Shown one piece after another: positions 54,616 through 64,000 of a stretch of 64,000 bases of DNA (its first letter is position 1; each line of letters starts with the position of its first letter). The notes beneath the pieces are model-generated. The model saw only the letters and a list, made by a program, of their open reading frames with translations, was not told the DNA's origin and searched no databases. Source of the DNA: Neolentinus lepideus HHB14362 ss-1 (taxonomy: Eukaryota; Basidiomycota; Agaricomycetes; Gloeophyllales; Gloeophyllaceae). The translations under genes were made by a program, and so were the position numbers. Where the stretch lies: positions 4,425 through 68,424 of the forward strand of contig KV425638.1 of NCBI GenBank assembly GCA_001632425.1. Reading direction: 5' to 3'.

Positions 54616-57600
54616 ATGCGGATCTCGGAATCTCGTCACCAGTTACCTTCGCGGTCTGAAGTACCTGCATGGCGGACATGGTCTTCAAATTGGGGCGTTG
54701 TGCCTGACTCGTGGAACGCGATGGATGGTCTGAATTTGAAGCATCTTCTGGCAATCGTTCGAGGGGTATCTACTGGAACATCGAAGAAACGCAAGCTATC
54801 TTCGGAACCAGCAGCTGACGGCGTAACACAGGGCAGAAGGAAGCGCCAGAAACAGGGGCTCCATAAGGACTCGGAGGTTGTGATAGACGATCTGGAAATA
54901 GTCCCCATATACCAGCATACGTTTCACCTTCAGTTCACTACCAAACGTCGCCCAGCAAGCGAGATTAATCAAGACGACGTTGTTTCCGATGCAAGTGGCG
55001 CTGAAGGCCCTTCGGCAGAACAAGAGTTACTCGACTTCCTCAAGGATGAATATAGCGACATCCTAGAGCCTAGGACTATTCAGCTTGGCAAAGCAACATT
55101 TGGGTACGAGCGATGGGTCTGTGTGGCTATTGACGGCACTTCCACCTGGCTGCTCGCTGTACCCGAAATGCCGGATTCGCCCAAAGCCAGCATCTACCAT
55201 TATGGAACGAGTCGCTTGCTTGACGATTGTTTTATGGCATTTACAGTCTTGCAAGATACAGACCGGGTAGAGATGGATGGTGAACTGCGCATGATCGTAA
55301 TGCCCCCTTCTAGCTGGGAACTAGAGCAGGGCGAATTGCCATTCCAGATACAGCTTCGTATGACCATTTCTGCGATCACTCCGACCGTGTTTGAGTCGCC
55401 ATCCGGAAAGGGCGTCCACAGGGGGACTCAAGTGCAGGAACTCCAGCGAATTGCATTCTCATACATCTTTCCGCCTCTCTCTACTCTACCACCATATCAT
55501 GGCACAACTGATATCCCTTTCTTCCTCTCCGTCTTGAGTCCGGCCCCCGTTATCGGTTCCAAGATCGTTGACAGAGCGTCTCAGCCGGAAACGCTTGTGT
55601 CGACTTTGCTTCCGTTCCAACGTCGAACTCTAGTGTGGATGCTTTCGAAAGAGGGCATGACCATCAATAACTCTGGTCAAGTCGTGTCAAAGCCTCCAGA
55701 AGGGGAATGTCCTCTATTTTGGCAGAAGATTAAATTTGACGAAAGCGGAAAGCCCTGTTACTTCCATCGTTTAAAGGGTACTCTGTCTGACGAGGTTCCG
55801 GACGAGGACGAACCTTTGGGCGGGATTTTGGCGGAAGAGCCAGGTCTTGGGAAGACCGTAGAGTGTATCGGCCTGATTCTTCTAAATCCAGCCCCTCCTG
55901 AGAGACATCCGACCAATATGTGGTGGAATGCGGAAACCCAGATCGATGTCAAGGAAATTAAAGTGCGTATTCATGTGTCAAATCAGGTCTAGTGACTAAA
56001 GCAGATCTTTAGACCACCTTGATCATCACACCTGCGTCGTTGGCGGCTCAGTGGAAGGACGAGATATCACGCCACGCGCCTCATCTGAAAGTTATGTCAT
56101 ACGACGGCTGGGCGAAGTTAAAGGTCCCAATGACCGAGGCAGAAGCTGCGGAAGCTAGGAAGAACGCTGTGGAGAAAGCTCGTCAAGGCAAGAGAAAACC
56201 CAAGAGTAGGAAAGGAACAAAGCCTAAGACTAGTACCTCGGCGGACAGCATGTCCGTCGACGACGCTGAGGATGAAATCTTGGACTGGGTGCATTATGTG
56301 AACACATTTGACGTCGTGATTACCACCTATAATGTCCTTCAGCAAGACCTCACTGTAGCACGAGCACCGCCGAAGAGACCTAGGAGAGACACCGCGACTT
56401 ACTCGAATATAGAGCGTCATAGAAGTCCGCTGATTATGTGTGAATGGTACAGGGTCATCATGGACGAAGTCCAAATGGTTGGCGGTGGGAAGACTGAGTA
56501 CGTGACCAACACTCATGTTTGCTCACATCTCATTATTCATGGCAGGGAGATGGTGTCTTTGATTCCGCGTCTATCGTCATGGGCCGTCTCGGGTACTCCG
56601 GCTCGAGCTCAAGTGTTCGACTTGATCCATGTCCTGAAGTATGAGACATCATCACCGTCAGTGCGATCATAATTTGACGCCCTCTACAGGTTCTTACAAG
56701 TTGAGGCTGCCGCAGAGTCGTCTCGTATATGGCAGAGGCTCCTTCTCCCTGACTATGTGTACGAGTTCACAGCTTTATTTAGGCGTTATGCTGTCAGGTA
56801 AGTACTGTCTTCGCAATTCAACACGCCCTTGACTACATCTTGTGTACAGAACCACCAAAGCGGAGGTACAGTCAGAATTGACGATTCCAACGCAGACGAG
56901 ATATCTTGTCAGCATAGAGTTGGGCCGCGTTGAAAGAACGGTAAGCTCGGCCATCGTCCCGACATGGAGATTCTCATTTGTATCTGTAGGTATATGACCA
57001 AACTCTACAGCAAGCTCTTGATGCGCTTGGTTTGGACAGCCGGGGCGTCGCCGCTTCGGAGGGATGGCAAGTGGATACGACTGTTTTACGATTCTGGCTA
57101 CGAAAATTGCGGGGTATATGTACGCATCCACAAGTTGGGCAGCTCCAAACCACCCGCGACAAGCTGAATAAGCCTGGAGCTTTGAAAACGATGGCAGAGG
57201 TTCTCGAAGTATGGTCATTACTAGATTCCTATCTTCGCGATGCTGACACTGGCTTGATAGGGTATGCGAGATCAGAACTGGCGTACCCTAATGGATAACC
57301 GTAAAGTCAAGGTTCGTCAGTCTCCCATCTCCGCCTTTTATGTCAGCGATATAATGATCTTCCGTTGGCCTCATCCCAGACGCAGTTGATGTCGTTACAG
57401 GCTCAGTTGCGGCAGATGGAGGAAGGCAAAGGTACACGTTATCGAGATGCTCTGGAAATTCTTCTCGCCGCAAATAAGGAAGCCACTGAGCTAGTCGAGG
57501 ACATGAAGGCTACCATTGCGTCGCATGATGCAAAAGGCATGCTTCTCAAGCAAGAGGCAGCTCTGCGACGTGGTGCTAAAGAACAGGGCTATTCTTCGGA

Positions 57601-60600
57601 TTCTGAAGTTCTAGACATCACGACAGCCGCAGGCAAGGGTAAAGAGAAAGCTGCAGGGGATGCGTCGGTGGCCCTCCAGGACTCGGAAGATAACGATCTA
57701 CCACACAATGCGGCTGGCGAAGAACATGCTCTCAGAAGGCGTGCTCTCGTGCAAAGACTTCGTGATTGGTTAGATTCACTGATTAGCGTTTAATAGCCCG
57801 AAACTGACTGATATCTTAGTGTCCTAACGTTACATCGCATCAAATTCCTTCTCGGTGACGTATACCATATCCTCGGCGCATCATATTCAACATCAGAAGA
57901 TGATGCGTATGCCGCTGCAGAGGACTTGAGACGAGATCTCTTGAAAAGTAAGCTGTCTGCAATCAGATGGATGACGCTAACTCGCTACTGCATAGCCACC
58001 GAGGAAGCAGCGACTCGAGCCATGGCTCAGCTGGTCGTCGATGATGCAGACAAGGGCATCAAAATTGAGACCCTTCTGGTACCCTCTCCGTTTGTTGGCA
58101 AAGGTGGTTTACGCTCGGCTGAACTGGTAAGCGAATGCGTGACGCTGTACATTTCCAGCTGGAGCTATAACATACTCCAGATGGACGAAGCAAATCAGAT
58201 TTTAGCAGTACGCTTGAATCGTCAGACAGAGTTGTTATGGATTTGGAGGGCTCGTATCTATGCATTACTGACACAAAAGCTTTCTGGAGGCGATCAGGCT
58301 ACCGGAGACGAATATGCCCAGTCTCTCGACTCGCAAGGAGAGGCTGAAACCTATCTTGAGGCATATGCGGCACTCATGGCGGATCGACGTGAGAGCCTGA
58401 TGGCTGAAAGGACGGTGCTTCATCAAGACAGCGCAAAAGAGAAGAAGAAGCGCAAGACTCGAACTGCTCAGGAGGCAGCAGTAGACGATGAGTCAGACGA
58501 AGAAGACCTCGAATTACAACCAGAGCATGAAGTACTCAAGAAGCAGCTCACCGACGCACGCAATGAATTGCGACGAGGGTTTAGGGGCAGAGCCGTGAAA
58601 TCGGTTATGATTGATCTCAATGCTGTGGCCGCTCGAATCCCGAAAGACGATGATCCCGAGAAGATCATGGTGAAAGACGTGGTAAAGAGGTTGCGTAAGC
58701 TCATTAATTCTCAATGTGAGCCTGTCCTTCTCTCAATGCGATGAACTCACGGCGATACCTTACAGCTAATCTGATTGACCGATTGGAGTCGGATTTGGCC
58801 CTATTCCGAAAAGCCTTCAACGAGAGAATATTGTGAGTTCGCGTTCAGTATGTCATATCTATATATGTAAGTTCTCCGTAGGTATTTCCGCCAACTGCAA
58901 GAGATATCAGATTCGGTTGCTGAGCCGACTTGGGAGGACACATTGAGCGACGCTATTGAAAAGGCCGAGGATGACGAGAAGGAACTGAAAACACAGATCT
59001 CCACGGGCAAGGCCCGTCAGCGGTATCTCGAACATGTCGCAAAAAATAGTGTAGAGCCCACAAGTGACAAGGACGAAGACGACGAGGTTTGTATCTTGTG
59101 CAGATGCGATTTCACTCGTGGATATATCACTCAATGGTACGTATCCACCCTCTCTCTAAACAGTCAACCATCCGATTCCCTCCACCTCTATTAGTGCCCA
59201 TGTTTACTGCGAGGTGCGGTTCTCCTCAGAGCCCAATGTATATACCATGACTTACCTGATCCTATAGGGCTGCATGAAGGCATGGTTGACAAGGAAAGAA
59301 GGAAAAGCCTGCCCAGTGTGCCGGTAAATGCGAACTCGATGACCATTGTAGCGTGTCTCACGAATGTTCGGTAGGGTCATGATAGATCTGGATCAATTAC
59401 AGCGATTTACCATAGCTTCTGATTCCACCGAGCGGTCTGCGGCTCCTCCAAGGATCAGAAATGGAGAACTCGCACCAAGGTCGAGAAGAGAGATCGAGTA
59501 TAATTATATAGATCCCGCTTTATTCGAGGAAATCGAGAAAGTTGAATCAAACGGAAGCTATGGGAGCAAGATTCAAACCCTGGTTCGTCACTTGTTACAT
59601 ATCCAAGATACCGACCCAGGAGCAAAAAGCATCGTATTCTCTGCGTGGGCGGATTCTCTGCATAGTAGGCTTTTCTCATACTCTTTGGATATATGTTACT
59701 GATGCTCTCGTGGCAGTCGTCCAGCATGCTTTGGAGAACAATGGTGCGTAGGAGAGGTGTTACGCATCTGTAGCGATGTGCCGATGTCCTACACAGGTAT
59801 CCCGTGTCTTCGAATTGATCAGAGCAAAGGTAAGAAGAATGCAGCGAAGATGTTCAAAGACCAGCCAGAATTGCTTGTGTTGCTGCTGCACGGGTGAGCC
59901 GTGCCATGTTCCCGTGCCTTTGATGATACCAAGGCTGGTTATATCAGGGAGCGAGAGAACGCTGGATTGAACGTCACTTGTGCTTCAAGAGTATTTATGC
60001 TGGAAAGCGTGGTACATCACGCTTTTGAGATTCAAGGCTAGTCTCTGCATCTACGACAAGACCTTCGTCTTCATTCTCTTCATGTAGCTATCGCCCGTAT
60101 CGATCGGATGGGTCAAACCAAGCCAACAGAAGGTGAGATTCCCAACCGTAAGGAGTCTCGCACCGGCTAACGTACTACAGTATTTTGTTATTACGCTGAC
60201 GGTATGGGTCCGCGTCTTGAGAGATCGTCTTCTGACACAACGAACCATAGATACTGTCGAGCAAAACATTCTAGACCTAGCTGCTCGCCAAGGAGTCTCG
60301 CTTTATACCAAGGAGAAATGTCAAGGCACTCTCGACCCGACGTCCATTGCTTTGGACACGGCAAAGGATATTGATGCTCCAGCCAAAAAGAACCCCAAAG
60401 CTCAGAAGGGCGATTTCATTTTCAGGTAGGCGCTCACATCCCTTTTGAGGATTATCCCTGATCACCATGTGCAGGATGGACGACATGCTAGCCATTTTAT
60501 TCCCGCATATGTTTGAGGACATTGAGTACCTCATACCATTAGAACAGGAATATCGCACTTCTGAACGAGCCAGCAACGCGATCGCCGGACCGTCAAGGAC

Positions 60601-60610
60601 ATCCTCCTAG
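54616..60610 (+). CDS. SHPRH/Irc20-like SNF2 ATPase with RING finger (multi-exon)
   Basis: The start chosen is MRISESRHQLPSRSE; no ATG lies upstream in this frame. A long N-terminal region (basic KKRKLSSEPAADG, then a beta-rich part) leads to the SNF2 domain: FQRRTLVWMLSKE, motif I GGILAEEPGLGKTVECIGLI, motif Ia TLIITPASLAAQWKDEI, and motif II IMDEVQMV. A long insertion with coiled helices follows. Then comes a C3HC4 RING (CILCRCDF, CAHVYCEGC, ACPVCR; 59090-59325), then helicase C (KSIVFSAWADSLH, ENAGLNVTCASRVFMLE, IARIDRMGQTK). It ends ERASNAIAGPSRTSS. SHPRH and Irc20 are nuclear ubiquitin ligases/translocases in DNA damage tolerance and recombination. The Walker region reads EEPGLGKT rather than DEMGLGKT. 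Many short introns. Confidence 0.88.
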
Positions 60611-60779
60611 ATCAGACGGATACTTGGATGTTACGCGTATATATTACTTGGGTTGCGAAGGAGATTGAGCATCGGTGACAATATACAGTGACTAGCGAGA
60701 AAGCAGACTATTATATGACTGAAGAATTCCGTGAGTGAAACCGTCCCACAACAAGAAAATGATGCTGGTGTCTGAATAT

Positions 60780-63239
60780 CTAAGTCGGGCCACCGTCCCA
60801 ACTGGCGCGCTTCCTCTTGTTTTCATTTCCGTGGTTCAGCATGAGGTCTTGAGGCGACACAGCGCTTTGGCCACGGTGGTGCAGCGTGTGTGGTCGACTT
60901 GCGAAAGTGGCAGATGAAGACGATGGCGCATGCGATCCAAACGGCTGAGCAGGCACCGACGATCTGAACGGCTGCGCGAGATCGAGCGCCTGCCCTTGCC
61001 GCACGACGGCAGAGTCGACCGTCGACTCGGGCGCGCCATGGCTATTATAGTAGTGCAGATCGAGAAAAGGCACGTCGCGGTCGTTCGCCATGGACAGACG
61101 CCACGCGTCCGGCGGTGAGGACGACGCGTGCACAGCAGCAGGCCGCGCATCGTCCGTGAGCTGCACCCCCGAGTCAAAAAAGGACGCAAAGTGGCGCGTC
61201 GGCGTCGACAGCGCCTTCGTCGCCGGGTGCGACTGCGTCGAGCGCAGCATCGAGCGGTGCTCGGTTGGCGGCACCGAGACCGAGCGGTTGTGCGTCGACG
61301 CGCCGAGGTGGTGGCCCCCCTCCGAGCGCAGCGCCCTAGGCGGATTGACCGGCGTCGCGGGCGGCGTCGAGTGCATGTCCTGCGACAGCCCCACGATCTC
61401 CTCCAACGTCTGCCGCGGCAGGCGGTACGACGCGAGATCCAGCTCAGCCTCGGCGGCGTCCGTCGCCGCAGCCTCAGGCCGGTCGTCCAAGCTGATCGAC
61501 GTCAGCTCGATCTCGTCGATGCCCGGCAGACTCGGTGTGTGCAGCTGCATCGGGTGCACGCTCGTCTGCATGCCCGACAGCCCCAGCCCCGCGTCGCCCA
61601 ACCCGACGCCGAACCCGAACCCCGGCCCGTAGTTGCTCTGCAGCGGCTGGTGCGCCCGCGTCCCGAAGATGAGGTCGCCCGCATAGTCCGAGTGGTGCGT
61701 GAACCCCCTAAAATTGCTCGTGAACATCTCGGGGTCCGAGTGCGTCGACTCGCCCACGCCCGCGTCCGAGGCCGACGCAAAGTCGGGGAAGGACGCGGGG
61801 AAGAGGTCGTAGCGGTCGAGCACGTTGTGGCTGAAGGAGAACGGCGAGGACGGCGTGGGGGACAGGCCGCCCGCGAACGAGTCCAGCCGCGGGTTCGGCG
61901 AGAACCAGTCCGACGCGCCCCACGCGGACTTGCCGATGCGCTGGAACGGCGGCGAGGTCTGCAAAAAGTATTCGGCGGAGAGGTGCGAGGACGTCGGCGA
62001 GCCCGCGGTGGTGGTGGAGGACCACGTGTTGTGCGTCGGCGTGTCGAAGCCGGACGACCACGCCTGCGACTCTGACTGCTCGCCGAAGATGTCGTGGTCC
62101 GCGAGCATGTCCGCCTCGGGTATCGAATTGGGTTCCGGGCTCTGCGGCGTATCGGGCATCAGCTGCACGGGCGGGTGCGGGGACAAGACGTCCTGCTCGT
62201 CCTCGTCGCCCGATGACTCTTCGTCCTCCGAGTTCGCCACTGACTCGGGCACGCTCTTCGTCCCGCCCCGATACAGCCCCTCGTTCGTGTACGCGCGCTT
62301 CCGCCGCACCGCGCCGCCGCCGCCCTTCGTGACGAGCTGGTCGTCCGTCGCCGCGCGCACGGGCTCGCCCTTCTTCTTCACGTTGCGGCGCGGTTTGTAG
62401 CCCGCGGCTTCGTACAGCTCCGGGAACGCGTTGCGGAACCGGTCGCGCAGGTCCGTCGAGCGGCGGTTGTGCTCCTGGAACACCGGGTCGCGGACGATCG
62501 TCGCCCACACGGTCCCGTGCTTCTCGTAGCCTGCCTTGAGCGCCCGGTCCTCGTCCTCGGTGAACGGGCGGCGGCGCTTGCTGCGCGTCTTTTCGAATAT
62601 GGACGTGCCGTTGGGCAGGATTGAGCGCACTTTCGAGGAGAGGTGGGTCTTGGCGTTCGGGTAGTGCTGTTTGTATGCGTCTGGGAAGTATGTACGGAAT
62701 CTGATTTATGGCGCATGAGAATCCGCAGAGTGTGAGCTCATCACTGCACGCACCTGTCTTTGAGATCGACCGGAGAACGGTTATCGAACTTTAGTTTCGG
62801 GTCCTTTAAGATTGCCTTCCAGTTCCCCACTCCCCACTTGACGCCATTACATTAGATCGCCCACCGAGCCGAGCACAGACGCACTCACAGTATTACACCC
62901 CTCCACCAACATCTGCGTCTCTTCCATTGTCCATTTCTTCCGCACCCTCTTCTGCGCCGGCCGCTCATCAAAGTCCACGTCCACACTGTCCTCTTCACTA
63001 GCAATCTTGCGCATCTTTCCTTTCTTTTCGGCGACCGCGCCGGAGCCGCTGGCTGCGGGTTGCGTGTAGAGGCCCGTATCGTCCCTGAAGCTCCATGCGG
63101 GGACCAAGCGCGGGCTCGACGGGGTAGCTAGCGAGACGCGGCGCTGCTTCAAGTGCGACGGGGTGGTAAAGGAGAACGTCGAGGGTAGACTCTGGGCTGC
63201 CTCTGGCTGCTGCTGAGACTGAGACTGAGAAGAAGACAT
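60780..63239 (-). CDS. Double-Myb telobox protein, Tay1/Teb1-like, 784 aa
   Basis: Exons 63239-62889, 62836-62754 and 62700-60780 close in frame. Two Myb-like domains lie near the N-terminus: KKWTMEETQMLVEGCNTWGV with the telobox helix PVDLKDRFRTYFPD, and RRPFTEDEDRALKAGYEKHG with STDLRDRFRNAFPE. The telobox VDLKD(R/K)(F/W)R marks proteins binding TTAGGG-type repeats. Tay1 of Yarrowia and Ustilago and Teb1 of fission yeast have such a pair; they bind telomeric repeats and/or act as transcription factors. The long remaining part is acidic, Ser/Pro-rich and disordered (SEDEESSGDEDEQD), with no other domain. The GC-rich sequence of 61100-62500 produces long antisense frames that are not genes. 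It is convergent with the SNF2 gene (169 bp apart). Confidence 0.82.
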
Positions 63240-64000
63240 AGTGGTACTACCGCAGAATTCACGAAACGCGGGTGGCTATCGAGAGTTGCCGTGTGGATAT
63301 GAATGAAACGAGTCAAAGGAGATTTCACGGTGCTAATGCGAGATGAAAGACGCGTTGCAACGAAGTTAGTGTGCCTGCAGACAGAGTCTCCTATGATGCA
63401 GACGACGACAACGAGGCCAGGTAGTATATCAGTCCAACACTGATGCTATAACAGTCCATTTACGCGCTAATTACTTCCGTTAAACACGTTCCCGGTCAGG
63501 AAGTCGGAGTCTGAAAATCAGCAGGAAGGATAAGCAGAACAGAATGGGTTACAAATAGTCTTTTGTTTGTTAAGAGAGTAGTATACAATATCTATGCAAC
63601 CACACTGCGGGCATGGTACCTTGTATCCGGTGGTTATATGGTGATTATATGGTGATTGAATAACTTATATAACTATAATTAAATTCCTCAGGATATGATG
63701 ATTTTATGCTCAATTGGCTCTGCAATTTATTCTGGTTGTAGACTCAGTCTTAGTGGGAAGATAGCTAGAATAGGGTGCTGGATTGCAATTATGAAAATAT
63801 TAGTGATAATATGAAATGGAATATATTTATAATATCTTTTACTATAACCCTGCCAACCTTACTCTGATTATGCTGATTATATTCTGAGTCACAATAAGAT
63901 CAACATATGTTCAACTGAGGTCATCTGAGAACATATATCAAATACACTCTTACAGTACACATTTGATTTTTATCATACTATGATTTGCCTTGTAATCTAG
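63240..64000. other. AT-rich region, no gene seen
   Basis: After the promoter of the telobox gene, composition turns AT-rich from about 63540, with short repeats such as GGTTATATGGTGATTATATG near 63630-63655. No ORF of note; it may be the edge of a repeat. Confidence 0.5.

Noticed and set aside
61128..62075. Long plus-strand arginine-rich ORF, and other long frames at 61090-62400
   Set aside because: Antisense shadows of the GC-rich telobox gene; arginine/proline composition is an artefact of GC-rich codons.

Overview
The window is nuclear DNA of a filamentous basidiomycete, most likely an agaricomycete mushroom or bracket fungus. Genes are dense and cut by many 45-75 bp GT-AG introns. The gene content also fits: STE3-type pheromone receptors, an MRD1 with five RRMs, RPL39 with an intron directly after the ATG, a BTB-domain protein and a Ngaro-like retroelement. 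All exon models below were spliced by eye; where I give exon ends, the reading frame closes exactly.

Layout. (1) 1-2836: the 3' part of a Ngaro-like (DIRS-class) retroelement with reverse transcriptase/RNase H, then a tyrosine recombinase, then a terminal region. (2) 2838-24920: a large tandem array of two small unrecognised three-exon gene families, called A and B here. They alternate A-B-A-B on the plus strand in two sequence subtypes (I and II). The underlying macro-repeat is about 9 kb: A-I, B-I, A-II, B-II and a decayed copy of an SMP-domain gene. Copies range from intact to dead, one copy is cut by a 100-N assembly gap, and a TA-flanked MITE sits in one copy. A strongly conserved non-coding block lies about 550-640 bp upstream of each A gene. 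(3) 24920-30181: an SDR-like gene flanked by a short direct repeat, a Ngaro relic interrupted by a second MITE, and the intact seven-repeat SMP-domain gene whose fragments are scattered through the array. (4) 30200-39000: sparse region with small unrecognised genes, including a pair of single-span membrane-protein paralogues. (5) 39386-44098: BTB gene, MRD1 and RPL39, the last two divergent from one short promoter. (6) 44350-51160: two STE3-like receptor genes in tandem, probably a B-type (pheromone/receptor) mating locus or receptor paralogues, with small cysteine-rich ORFs beside them. I found no CaaX pheromone precursor by eye. (7) 52115-63239: MFS transporter, SHPRH/Irc20-like SNF2-RING ATPase, and a double-Myb telobox protein of the Tay1/Teb1 kind, followed by AT-rich sequence.

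The best candidate for something undescribed is the A/B array. Both families have a short central exon (31 codons in every A copy, 31-34 in B) between two phase-0 introns, encoding a related IPLxRY motif, so they look like anciently duplicated paralogues kept as a pair, with shared upstream control DNA.
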